Origin: Aquabacterium sp. NJ1
Lineage (GTDB): Bacteria > Pseudomonadota > Gammaproteobacteria > Burkholderiales > Burkholderiaceae_C
Length of the DNA: 64,000 nucleotides
Direction of reading: 5' to 3'
Assembly (NCBI RefSeq): GCF_000768065.1
Contig: NZ_JRKM01000001.1
Span: forward strand, 310,001-374,000
Shown: positions 27,723 to 37,743 of the stretch, piece after piece
Layout of the letters: the number at the start of each line of letters is the position of its first letter
How positions within the stretch are numbered: the first letter of the stretch is position 1
Position numbers and translations under genes: made by a program
The notes under the pieces: model-generated
Database searches by the model: none
Seen by the model: only the letters and a program-made list of their open reading frames with translations
Told to the model about the DNA's origin: nothing

Positions 27723-28505
27723 ATGTTGAAAGGAAAAACCGCCCTCGTGACTGGATCCACCAGCGGGATCGGTCTGGGGATTGCCGAAAAGCTGGCCGCC
27801 CAAGGCGCCAACATCATTCTGAACGGATTTGGCGATGTCGAGGCGCCCAAGGCTTCTGTCATGGCCGCAGGCCAGGCCCATGGCATCAAGGTAGGCTACA
27901 ACGGGGCAGACATGTCCAAGCCGGCCGAGATCGAAGCCCTGTTCGCCTATGCCCAGGCCGAGTTCGGTGGCATCGACATCCTGGTCAACAACGCGGGCAT
28001 CCAGTTCGTGGCTAATGTCGAGAACTTCCCCATCGAAAAGTGGGACGCCATCATCGCCATCAACCTGAGCTCGGCCTTCCACACCATGCGTCTGGCCGTG
28101 CCCGGCATGCGCGCCAAGAACTGGGGGCGCATCATCAACCTGGCCTCGGCACATGGCCTGGTGGCCTCAGCGGGCAAGTCGGCCTATGTGGCGGCCAAGC
28201 ACGGCCTGCTGGGTCTGACCAAGGCGGTGGCGCTGGAGACAGCGACCACGGGCGTCACCGTCAACGCCATCTGCCCCGGCTGGGTGCTCACGCCACTGGT
28301 GCAAAAACAGATCGATGACCGCGCCGCAAAGGAAGGCATCTCCGTGGATCAGGCCAAGAAGGAACTGCTGGGTGAAAAGCAACCTTCGCTGCAGTTCGTC
28401 ACGCCAGAGCAACTGGGTGACCTGGCCGTGTTCATGTGCTCACCTGGCGCAGACAACGTGCGCGGCGTGGCCTGGAACGTGGATGGTGGCTGGGTGGCCC
28501 AGTAA
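27723..28505 (+). CDS. bdhA: 3-hydroxybutyrate dehydrogenase
   Basis: This short-chain dehydrogenase oxidises 3-hydroxybutyrate to acetoacetate with NAD, the last step of PHB breakdown. The 260-residue protein has the cofactor loop VTGSTSGIGLG at 9-19, NNAG at 89-92, and catalytic Ser142, Tyr155 and Lys159. The text ICPGWVLTPLVQKQI is typical for this dehydrogenase rather than for FabG. AGGAGG lies nine bases before the ATG at 27723. mnmC begins 14 bases after its stop. Confidence 0.94.
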   Translation: MLKGKTALVTGSTSGIGLGIAEKLAAQGANIILNGFGDVEAPKASVMAAGQAHGIKVGYNGADMSKPAEIEALFAYAQAEFGGIDILVNNAGIQFVANVENFPIEKWDAIIAINLSSAFHTMRLAVPGMRAKNWGRIINLASAHGLVASAGKSAYVAAKHGLLGLTKAVALETATTGVTVNAICPGWVLTPLVQKQIDDRAAKEGISVDQAKKELLGEKQPSLQFVTPEQLGDLAVFMCSPGADNVRGVAWNVDGGWVAQ

Positions 28506-28519
28506 GTCATGACCGAAGC

Positions 28520-30721
28520 ATGAGCGTGTTGCCCGCGGCCCTTGGGGAGATCTCCGAGGGCTACGCGGCGGGTGTGCCCTACTCGCCGCTTTACGACGAT
28601 CTCTACCACGCCGCCGTGGGCGCCTGGGCCCAGGCTCGGCACGTGTTCATGGCCGGCAATGGCTTGCCCGAACGCTGGCAAGGCCGCACCCGTTTCGTGA
28701 TCCTGGAAACCGGCTTCGGGCTGGGCAACAATTTCCTGGCGACATGGGCGGCCTGGCGCGCGGACCCGCAGCGGTGTGACCATCTCGTCTTCATGTCGAT
28801 CGAGAAGCACCCCTTGCGTCGCGAAGACCTGGCGCGGGTGCATGGTCTCTCGCGCCAAGACGGTGGCGAGGCCGCCACAGAGCCCCTTGGTCAGCCTGCT
28901 CGTGATCTCACGCATGAGCCGACTCGTGAAGCGGTGGTCGACCTCAACAAGATGAGCGAAGCAGACCGGGCGGCACGCCTGGAGCTTGCAAAGCAGCTGG
29001 TTGACGCCTGGCCCGCCCTGACGCCAGGCATGCACAGCCTGCATTTCGATCTGGATGAAGCCAGGAATGGGCCAGGGCAAGAGCACCCACAACGTATCAG
29101 CCTGATGCTCGGCCTGGGCGATGTGGCTGACTTGCTGCCTCGCCTCATCGCCAGCGTGGATGCTTTTTACCTGGATGGCTTCGCGCCAGCCAAGAACCCG
29201 CAGATGTGGGACGAAGGCATGCTGTCGCGCCTGAACCGCCTGGCGGCGCCGGGCAGCACGGTGGCCACCTGGTCCTGTGCCCGGCCGGTTCGTGACGCCT
29301 TGACCACGGCCGGCTTCGAGGTGGAGCGCATTCAGGGCTTTGCGTACAAGCCGCACATGCTGCGTGCGGTCTACAAGCCCCGCTTCACGCCGCCGCTGCA
29401 AGCCGGTGGCTGGCAACCTGAGCCCAAACAAGAAGCAGATCGCCACGCCATCATCATCGGCGCGGGCCTGGCAGGTTGCGCAGCAGCCCGCGCGCTGTGC
29501 CTCGAAGGCTGGCGCGTGACCTTGATCGACCAGCATGAGGCGCCAGCCATGGAGGGTTCGGGCAACCCGGGCGGCATGTTCCACAGCGTGCTGCATGCGC
29601 AAGACGGTATCCATGCGCGGGCTCACCGAGCGGCGGCCATGGCCACCTGGCGGCTGGCGTCAAGGTGGATCAAAGAAGGGCTTCTGGCCGGCCAGGTGGA
29701 TGGCCTGCTCCGGCTCGACGGCAAAACCACCCCGAAACAGGCGCAGGACTGGCTCACGCGCCAAGCCCTGCCACCCGACCATGTGCAATGGCTGGATCAG
29801 GCCCAGGCACAAGCCGTGTCGGGGCTGCCGGTCGACAGTGCGGGCTGGCTGTTTTACCAAGGCGGCTGGGTGCACCCTGCGGGCATGGCGCGCTTGATGC
29901 TGCAGTCGGTTGAAGGATTGACGCGACATGGCCAACCCCTGCTGCAAGGCGTATGGGGTCAGGCCGTCGGCAGCATCCAGCAGACCGAGCAAGGCGACTG
30001 GCAGGTGTGCCACCACGGCAAGGTGCTGGCCTCGGCGCCGACCCTGGTTGTCTGCAGCGCCATGCAGTCCGCCGCCTTGCTCGATGGTTTGCCAGCAGAG
30101 CAGGCCGTTCACCCTTTGCCCCTGAGTGCGGTGCGAGGCCAGATCTCGCAGATGCCCTTGAACGCACACGCGGGTTTCAAGCGCACCTTGCTGCCCGTGG
30201 CCGGCAGCGGCTATGTGCTGGCTCTGCCTGGTGGCAGCTTGTTGTGTGGCGCCACCACCCAACACCACGACGCCGACCCCAGCGTGCGCGAAGCCGACCA
30301 CCGCCACAACCTGCGTCAGGCCGCGCGGCTGGGCGCCGTGCCGGCCTGGCCCGAAACTGCCGCCCTGCCCGCACAGTTGCAAGGCCGCACCGCCTGGCGT
30401 GCCACCACACCTGACCGGCTCCCGCTGGTGGGGGCCCTGCCCTGGAACCAGGCTCGGCTCGCGTCTGCGCAAACATCTGCACAATCAGCCCGACGCCTGG
30501 ACCAGGTCCGCCTGATTCCGCGCCAGCGCGGGGAACGTGGCGGGTTGTATGCGCTGACGGGCCTGGGCTCGCGCGGCATCACCTGGAGTTGCCTGGCCGC
30601 CGAGCTGCTGGCCCATTGGGTCACCGGCGCGCCCTGCCCTGTGGAGGCTGATCTGCGTGACGCGCTCGACCCCGCTCGCTTCCTCGTGCGCCAGGTGACA
30701 CGAGGCGGCCACGCGCAGTAA
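28520..30721 (+). CDS. mnmC: Bifunctional tRNA modification enzyme MnmC
   Basis: MnmC carries out the last two steps of mnm5s2U synthesis at the tRNA wobble position. It removes the carboxymethyl group with FAD and then methylates the amino group with SAM. Of 733 residues, about 1-250 form the methyltransferase part (FVILETGFGLGNNFLATW, then DAFYLDGFAPAKNPQMW). From about 310 the FAD oxidoreductase part begins with IIIGAGLAGCAAARALC. Fusion of both domains is the E. coli state. The start at 28520 gives the family N-terminus. It is packed between bdhA (14 bases) and hslR (14 bases). Confidence 0.95.
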   Translation: MSVLPAALGEISEGYAAGVPYSPLYDDLYHAAVGAWAQARHVFMAGNGLPERWQGRTRFVILETGFGLGNNFLATWAAWRADPQRCDHLVFMSIEKHPLRREDLARVHGLSRQDGGEAATEPLGQPARDLTHEPTREAVVDLNKMSEADRAARLELAKQLVDAWPALTPGMHSLHFDLDEARNGPGQEHPQRISLMLGLGDVADLLPRLIASVDAFYLDGFAPAKNPQMWDEGMLSRLNRLAAPGSTVATWSCARPVRDALTTAGFEVERIQGFAYKPHMLRAVYKPRFTPPLQAGGWQPEPKQEADRHAIIIGAGLAGCAAARALCLEGWRVTLIDQHEAPAMEGSGNPGGMFHSVLHAQDGIHARAHRAAAMATWRLASRWIKEGLLAGQVDGLLRLDGKTTPKQAQDWLTRQALPPDHVQWLDQAQAQAVSGLPVDSAGWLFYQGGWVHPAGMARLMLQSVEGLTRHGQPLLQGVWGQAVGSIQQTEQGDWQVCHHGKVLASAPTLVVCSAMQSAALLDGLPAEQAVHPLPLSAVRGQISQMPLNAHAGFKRTLLPVAGSGYVLALPGGSLLCGATTQHHDADPSVREADHRHNLRQAARLGAVPAWPETAALPAQLQGRTAWRATTPDRLPLVGALPWNQARLASAQTSAQSARRLDQVRLIPRQRGERGGLYALTGLGSRGITWSCLAAELLAHWVTGAPCPVEADLRDALDPARFLVRQVTRGGHAQ

Positions 30722-30735
30722 AGTCAAGCCTGACG

Positions 30736-31167
30736 ATGAAAGAAGACACCCGCCCCCTGCCCGGATTGACCGACCGCCTGCGCCTGGACAAATGGCTCTG
30801 GGCCGCCCGGTTCTACAAGACCCGCAGCCTGGCTGCCGAAGACATCGACAAGGGCCGCATCGAGGTCAACGGCCAGGTGGCCAAGCCGTCTCGCGAGTTG
30901 AAGGCGGGTGACCGCGTCGACATCCGCCAGGGCGGCCTGACCCGCACCATCATGGTTCGCGCCCTGAGCACCGTGCGCGGGCCCGCCCCGCAGGCCCAGC
31001 AGTTGTACGAAGAAACCGCAGAAAGCATCGCCCGCAAGGCGCTGTTCACGGAGCAACGCAAGCTGGCCCATGAGCCCGCCGAGAGCATCGAGCAAGGTCG
31101 CCCCACCAAACGAGACCGCCGCCAGCTCGCGGACTGGCAGCGCTGGTCGGCCAGCGTCGACGAGTAA
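30736..31167 (+). CDS. hslR: S4-domain RNA-binding protein, heat-shock protein 15 (HslR)
   Basis: Hsp15 binds free 50S subunits that still carry a nascent chain and helps recycle them after heat stress. The 143-residue protein has an S4 domain at about 15-75: LRLDKWLWAARFYKTRSLA, then GRIEVNGQVAKPSRELKAGD. The basic C-terminal part (RPTKRDRRQLADWQRW) matches the family. It follows mnmC by 14 bases and precedes the grpE-dnaK-dnaJ group by about 200 bases. Confidence 0.93.
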   Translation: MKEDTRPLPGLTDRLRLDKWLWAARFYKTRSLAAEDIDKGRIEVNGQVAKPSRELKAGDRVDIRQGGLTRTIMVRALSTVRGPAPQAQQLYEETAESIARKALFTEQRKLAHEPAESIEQGRPTKRDRRQLADWQRWSASVDE

Positions 31168-31295
31168 CGACAGACTGCAACGAACGGCGTCGAACCCACA
31201 CGTCCGAAAAATCCCCAGCCAGATCAAGCTGGGCACAGCAAAGGCCTGCGACAATCCCACGCTTGGCCTTGTTACAAATTTATTGGAATCCCAGG

Positions 31296-31323
31296 CTTGA
31301 AATGGGCACCCTCGCCCTGACAT
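31296..31323 (+). promoter_or_regulatory. Possible sigma-32-like promoter before grpE
   Basis: CTTGAAA at 31296-31302 is a perfect sigma-32 -35 element. The matching -10 region around 31315-31323 (CCCTGACAT) is a poor match to CCCCATNT. The site is 49-76 bases before the grpE start. Confidence 0.4.
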
Positions 31324-31371
31324 GCGCATGGCTTTCGCAATCAACAAACCTTTATTTCGAGAAACAGCGAG

Positions 31372-31917
31372 ATGAGCGACACGTCTGCCACCCCTGAGCA
31401 CCAAGCCGAACCCGGTACGCCCGGCGCGCCTGAAGAAGTTGGCTTCGTTCCCGTCGAGCAGCAACTGGCCGAACTGATCGCCAAGCACGCCGAGGTGTCC
31501 GACGCCTACCTGCGCGCCAAGGCTGAAGGCGAGAACATCCGCCGCCGTTCGGAAGAAGAGATCAGCAAGGCCCGCAAGTTCGCGGTCGAATCCTTCGCCG
31601 ACAGCCTGCTGCCCGTGCGCGACAGCCTGGAAGCCGCCCTGGCCACCCACGCCGCCAAGCCCGATGCCCCCGTCGAGACCGTGATCGAAGGCGTGCAGGC
31701 CACGCTGCGCCAGCTGGCCTCGGCCCTGGAGCGCAACAAGGTGCTGGAGATCAACCCGGCCGCCGGCACGAAGTTCGACCCCAACATCCACCAGGCCATC
31801 AGCATGGTCCCTGCCGACCAGGAAGCCAACACCGTGGTGGGCGTGCTGCAAAAGGGTTACTCCATTGCCGATCGCGTGCTGCGCCCTGCCCTGGTGACGG
31901 TGGCTGCACCCAAATAA
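31372..31917 (+). CDS. grpE: Nucleotide exchange factor GrpE
   Basis: GrpE releases ADP from DnaK in the Hsp70 cycle. The 181-residue protein has an acidic disordered N-terminus, a long coiled coil (about 40-90, with [20 protein letters not shown]), and the beta-wing domain ending [19 protein letters not shown]. The conserved [16 protein letters not shown] stretch is present. A -35 element like that of heat-shock promoters precedes it. dnaK follows after 142 bases. Confidence 0.97.
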   Translation: MSDTSATPEHQAEPGTPGAPEEVGFVPVEQQLAELIAKHAEVSDAYLRAKAEGENIRRRSEEEISKARKFAVESFADSLLPVRDSLEAALATHAAKPDAPVETVIEGVQATLRQLASALERNKVLEINPAAGTKFDPNIHQAISMVPADQEANTVVGVLQKGYSIADRVLRPALVTVAAPK

Positions 31918-31963
31918 CGACGCTGTTTCACGCTGATTTCGCCCTGTTTTGTCCAAAAAGGGC

Positions 31964-31991
31964 CTTGAAATAAATACAGCTGTTCACATAT
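31964..31991 (+). promoter_or_regulatory. Sigma-32-like heat-shock promoter before dnaK
   Basis: CTTGAAA at 31964-31970 and CACATAT at 31985-31991 are separated by 14 bases, close to the sigma-32 consensus CTTGAAA/CCCCATNT. The -10 lies about 69 bases upstream of the dnaK start, inside the grpE-dnaK gap. Confidence 0.65.
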
Positions 31992-32059
31992 CAGACAACA
32001 AGCGGAAGCCGACCTCAACCAAGCAGGCTTCCAGATCAAATTCGATAGGAGCTATCTAA

Positions 32060-33997
<1,938 letters not shown>

Positions 33998-34021
33998 TCG
34001 GGTTCACCCGTAAGCCGACAG

Positions 34022-34060
34022 GGCACAGGTCGTGTGAGCCGAGCGCTCACGCCCTGTGCC
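34022..34060 (+). other. Long hairpin between dnaK and dnaJ
   Basis: GGCACAGG (34022-34029) pairs with CCTGTGCC (34053-34060), and GTGAGC (34034-34039) with GCTCAC (34045-34050). The stem is followed by TTTG. It could attenuate transcription into dnaJ or mark an RNA processing site. dnaJ starts 25 bases later. Confidence 0.6.
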
Positions 34061-34085
34061 TTTGTCGGATCTGGACATCAAGATC

Positions 34086-35231
34086 ATGGCAAAACGCGAT
34101 TTTTACGAAGTCCTCGGGCTCACCAAGGGTGCGTCCGACGAAGACATCAAGAAGGCCTACCGCAAGCTGGCCATGAAGTTCCACCCTGACCGCAACCAGG
34201 GTGACAAGGCCAAGGAAGCCGAAGAGAAGTTCAAGGAGGCCAAGGAGGCCTACGAGATGCTCTCGGACCCGAAGAAGAAGGCCGCCTATGACCAGTTCGG
34301 CCACGCCGGCGTCGACCCGAACATGGGTGGCGGCCGCGGTGGCCCCGAAGGCTTTGGCGGCTTCGCCGATGCCTTTGGCGACATCTTTGGCGACATCTTC
34401 GGCCAAGGCGGCGGAGGCCGCCGTGGTGGCGGTGGCGGCCCGCAGGTCTACCGCGGCAGCGACCTGTCCTACGCGATGGAAATCACGCTGGAAGAAGCTG
34501 CAGCCGGCAAGGACACGCAGATCCGCATCCCCGCCTGGGACGAGTGCGGCGTGTGTCACGGCTCCGGTGCCAAGCCCGGCACCAGCGCCAAAACCTGCCC
34601 GACCTGCAATGGCTCGGGCACCGTCCACATGCGCCAGGGCTTCTTCAGCGTGCAGCAATCCTGCCCGCATTGCCAGGGCACCGGCAAGGTCATCCCCGAC
34701 CCTTGCACGACCTGCAATGGCCAGGGCCGGGTCAAGAAGACCAAGACGCTGGAAGTCAAGATCCCGGCGGGCATCAACGAAGGCATGCGCATTCGCTCGG
34801 CCGGCAACGGCGAGCCGGGCACCAATGGCGGCCCTCCTGGCGACCTGTACATTGAGATCCGCATCAAGCAGCACGACATCTTCGAGCGTGACGGCGATGA
34901 CCTGCACTGCTCGGTGCCGGTCCCGCTGACCTCGGCCGCGCTGGGCGGCAACATCGAAGTGCCCACGCTGGGCGGCAAAGCGGAAATCGAGATCCCTGAA
35001 GGTACGCAGCACGGCAAGACCTTCCGCCTGCGTGGCAAGGGCATCAAGGGCATCCGCTCCAGCTACCCGGGTGATCTGTACTGCCACATCTCGGTGGAGA
35101 CGCCGGTCAAGCTCACCGAGCACCAGCGCAAGCTGCTCAAGGAACTGGACGAATCCTTCCGCAAAGGGGGCGAGAAGCACTCGCCCAACTCCAAAAGCTG
35201 GACGGACCGCGTGAAGAACATCTTCAAGTGA
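34086..35231 (+). CDS. dnaJ: Molecular chaperone DnaJ (Hsp40)
   Basis: DnaJ delivers substrates to DnaK and stimulates its ATPase. The 381-residue protein has a J domain with HPD at 33-35, a Gly/Phe-rich linker, and four zinc motifs of CxxCxGxG type ([32 protein letters not shown]). The C-terminal substrate domains follow. The ATG at 34086 gives [11 protein letters not shown], the family start; ten extra upstream residues were rejected. A strong terminator follows. Confidence 0.98.
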   Translation: MAKRDFYEVLGLTKGASDEDIKKAYRKLAMKFHPDRNQGDKAKEAEEKFKEAKEAYEMLSDPKKKAAYDQFGHAGVDPNMGGGRGGPEGFGGFADAFGDIFGDIFGQGGGGRRGGGGGPQVYRGSDLSYAMEITLEEAAAGKDTQIRIPAWDECGVCHGSGAKPGTSAKTCPTCNGSGTVHMRQGFFSVQQSCPHCQGTGKVIPDPCTTCNGQGRVKKTKTLEVKIPAGINEGMRIRSAGNGEPGTNGGPPGDLYIEIRIKQHDIFERDGDDLHCSVPVPLTSAALGGNIEVPTLGGKAEIEIPEGTQHGKTFRLRGKGIKGIRSSYPGDLYCHISVETPVKLTEHQRKLLKELDESFRKGGEKHSPNSKSWTDRVKNIFK

Positions 35232-35264
35232 GCCAGCCCCGGCCGCACAGGCCTGGCTGCTTCC

Positions 35265-35288
35265 AAAGGCACCTTCGGGTGCCTTTTT
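35265..35288 (+). terminator. Terminator of the dnaK-dnaJ unit
   Basis: AAAGGCACC and GGTGCCTTT pair perfectly around TTCG and are followed by T residues. It begins 33 bases after the dnaJ stop. Confidence 0.88.
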
Positions 35289-35402
35289 CATTTGCCAACA
35301 TGGTTTTTCGGTCATCTGCCTCAAGTTTGTGCAAAGTCGTGCCGAAATGCGAAATGTGCTGGTCCACAAGGGATCGGGTTGACGCATGCCGAGTGAAACG
35401 CC

Positions 35403-37046
35403 ATGGCCATTCAGACCTCCAATTTCTCCAATATCCAGGCCCTGATCGTGGACGACATGCCCGTGCAGCAGTCGACCTTGCGGGGGCATCTGACCATGCT
35501 GGGCATCGCCAAAGTGGACGTGGCCAGCAACGCAGAAGACGCCACCCGGCTCATCAAGCAGCGCAGCTACAACCTGGTGCTGTGCGACTACAACCTCAAC
35601 CAGAAAACCGACGGACAGCAACTGCTGGAGTTCCTGCGTGACAACAGCCTGCTGACCGCTGACTGCCTGTTCTTCATGATCACGGCCGAGAGCAGCTATG
35701 CCTCGGTCGCATCGGCCACGGAACACCACCCTGACGCCTACCTGCTCAAGCCCACCACGGCGGCAGACATTGGCGACCGCCTCCAGGTACAGCTCGAAAA
35801 ACGCGCGGCGCTGCTGCCCATCTCGCAAAAGCAAAGCAAGGATGACCTGCCCGGCGTGCTGAGCGAATGCGACAAGCTGCTGGCCCAGCAGAACCGCTGG
35901 TTCATGCAGGCCTTGCAGATCAAGGGCCAGACCTTGCTCAAGCTGGGCAAGAACGACGAGGCCAAGAGTGTCTACCTGGCGGCGCTGGAAAAGCGGCCGG
36001 AGCTGGTCTGGGCCCAGTTGGGCCTGGCGCGCGCGCACAAGGCTGCTGGCCAGTTCGAAGAGGCCAAGAAGCTGGCGCAACAGATCATCCAGTCCCGCGA
36101 AGGCGAAAAGAACGTGGCCGCCTACGACGTGGTGGCCGAAGCGCTGGAAGCGCAGGGCGATCCGCAAGCCGCCATGTGGGTGCTGCGCGATGCGGCCACC
36201 ATCGTCCCATCGGCCCGCAGGCAGCGTGTCGCGGGCGAAAGCGCCTACCGCAACGGCGACCTGGACACCGCCAAGACCATGCTGCAGAAGGCCACCAAGG
36301 CCACCCGAGGTTCGGTTGTGGCGCAGGTGCAGGACACCTTGCTGCTGGCCCAGGCCATGGTGGATCTCGGCGAATCGGCCGACGCGGTCAAGGTGCTGAA
36401 GGACGCCACGCCGGCCAACCAGACCAACCCGACGTTCGCCAATGTGGCCTTGGCCATCCAGGCTCAAGCAGAAGCCAAGGCCGGCCGGCCCGAAGAGGCC
36501 CGCAAGCTGCTGGACAAGGCCCGCGCGTCCATGCGCAGTGGCCGCGCTGACTTTGCCTCTGTGGCGCTGGCCAAGGCGGAGTTGATGAGTGGCAACGTCG
36601 AGGCCGGGCTGGAGCTGCTGAGCAGCACCGTCAGCGCCGACCACGAAAACCCCCGCATCAAGCAGATGGTCGCCAACACCCTGCGCGAAACCGGCCACGA
36701 GGACAAGGTCGGCGACATCGTGGAAGGCGGCACCGCCCTGCTGGAAAGCAAGGTCCAGGATGCGCGCAAGCTGTTCAGAGACAGCCAGATCGACGAAGCC
36801 GTGCGCGCCATCGAAAACGCCGTGCAGACCTACCCGGAAAACACCGGCGTCCTGCTGCAGGCAGCCCAGCTCAACTGCATGGCGCTGCGCCTCAAGAAGG
36901 CGTACAACACCGAGATGATCGATCGCGTGCAGCTCTACCTCACGCGCCTTGAAAAACTGATGCCCGCCAACGACCGTGTGGTCATGATGCGCCGTTACTT
37001 CCGCGAAACCCTGAACGCGCTGGAAGCCCTGCCCGCCCAGGCCTGA
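35403..37046 (+). CDS. Receiver-domain protein with TPR repeats (first of module)
   Basis: This 547-residue protein has an N-terminal response-regulator receiver domain and a long helical TPR region instead of a DNA-binding output. The receiver has a full active site: Asp17 and Asp18, phosphoacceptor Asp62 (LVLCDYNL), Thr94 and Lys116 (LLKP). From about 145 to 520 the protein is built of TPR-like helix pairs, such as LLKLGKNDEAKSVYLAALE, so it probably acts through protein contacts. The kinase gene follows after six bases, which suggests the pair are partners. The pathway is not known. Confidence 0.85.
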   Translation: MAIQTSNFSNIQALIVDDMPVQQSTLRGHLTMLGIAKVDVASNAEDATRLIKQRSYNLVLCDYNLNQKTDGQQLLEFLRDNSLLTADCLFFMITAESSYASVASATEHHPDAYLLKPTTAADIGDRLQVQLEKRAALLPISQKQSKDDLPGVLSECDKLLAQQNRWFMQALQIKGQTLLKLGKNDEAKSVYLAALEKRPELVWAQLGLARAHKAAGQFEEAKKLAQQIIQSREGEKNVAAYDVVAEALEAQGDPQAAMWVLRDAATIVPSARRQRVAGESAYRNGDLDTAKTMLQKATKATRGSVVAQVQDTLLLAQAMVDLGESADAVKVLKDATPANQTNPTFANVALAIQAQAEAKAGRPEEARKLLDKARASMRSGRADFASVALAKAELMSGNVEAGLELLSSTVSADHENPRIKQMVANTLRETGHEDKVGDIVEGGTALLESKVQDARKLFRDSQIDEAVRAIENAVQTYPENTGVLLQAAQLNCMALRLKKAYNTEMIDRVQLYLTRLEKLMPANDRVVMMRRYFRETLNALEALPAQA

Positions 37047-37052
37047 ACCACC

Positions 37053-37673
37053 ATGGAAGCCGCCTCCTTTGCCCTGATCGCCCACGACCTCAAGAACGCC
37101 TTGGGGTCGCTGGAGGGCGAGCTCGAAGCGCTGATCGACGACCCCTCGCCCGCGATGGCGCACAGCGCCTACATGCGCTGCACCGAACTGCGTCGCCAGT
37201 TCGTGCAATTCCTCACGGTGTATGGCGCTGCCGACGGCATCCACACGCACTGCGAGGACGAGTCCCCCAAAGACCTGCTGGAGCAGATCTACCGTGCGGG
37301 GCAGATTCGCCGCCTGAGCCTGCCCCATGCACCGCGCGTGGCCATGCAAGTGCCAGAGAACGCCCCACCCTACTGGTACTTCGACCAGCGGCTGGTCCAC
37401 ATGGCGCTCGATGCGGCACTGCACAATGCCAGCCGCTTTGCACGCGAACAGGTCACGCTCGGCCTGCGCGAGGAAGACGGCTACCTCGTCTTCACCATCG
37501 ATGACGACGGGCCGGGGCTGGGCGCGGCAGATCCGTCCTCGGCATCAACAGGGCTGGGCACGGCGCTGTGCGAGGCGGTAGCGCAGGCCCACCGGTCGGG
37601 CGCCCGGCAGGGCCGCATTGACTTGCGCAACCGGCCCGAGGGGGGCGCCCGCTTCGAACTCTGGCTACCGTGA
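37053..37673 (+). CDS. Small soluble histidine kinase-like protein
   Basis: This 206-residue protein has a histidine-kinase core with no membrane segment or sensor domain. The H-box-like start is LIAHDLKNALGSL with His11. The ATP-binding domain has an N box (LHNASRF, Asn125), a G1 box (DDDGPGLG, 150-157) and a G2 box (STGLGTALC, 165-173). HDLKN at the phosphosite is the form seen in HisKA-type kinases. It lies six bases after a receiver-TPR gene and 70 before a second one, so it probably phosphorylates one or both. The input signal is unknown. Confidence 0.82.
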   Translation: MEAASFALIAHDLKNALGSLEGELEALIDDPSPAMAHSAYMRCTELRRQFVQFLTVYGAADGIHTHCEDESPKDLLEQIYRAGQIRRLSLPHAPRVAMQVPENAPPYWYFDQRLVHMALDAALHNASRFAREQVTLGLREEDGYLVFTIDDDGPGLGAADPSSASTGLGTALCEAVAQAHRSGARQGRIDLRNRPEGGARFELWLP

Positions 37674-37693
37674 CATTTGTGATGGCATGGTCT

Positions 37694-37726
37694 CACTTTT
37701 TCACGGATACCCGTGCTGAAAAAGTG
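37694..37726 (+). other. Inverted repeat before the second receiver-TPR gene
   Basis: Thirteen bases at 37694-37706 pair with 37711-37726 around ATAC, with a two-base bulge in the right arm. The outer arms are CACTTTTTC and GAAAAAGTG. It lies between the kinase gene and the second receiver gene and ends 17 bases before the latter's start. It may be an operator or an attenuator. Confidence 0.5.
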
Positions 37727-37743
37727 GGAAAGTCGGGCTCATC

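Noticed and set aside
31214-31233. Hairpin CCCAGC/GCTGGG between hslR and grpE as a terminator
   Set aside because: Six base pairs and no T-run; it could form but gives no support for termination.
34047-37424. Open reading frame of 1125 codons on the minus strand across dnaJ and the receiver-TPR gene
   Set aside because: It is antisense to well-supported genes and its protein is a His/Gln/Arg/Gly-rich shadow typical of GC-rich codon bias.
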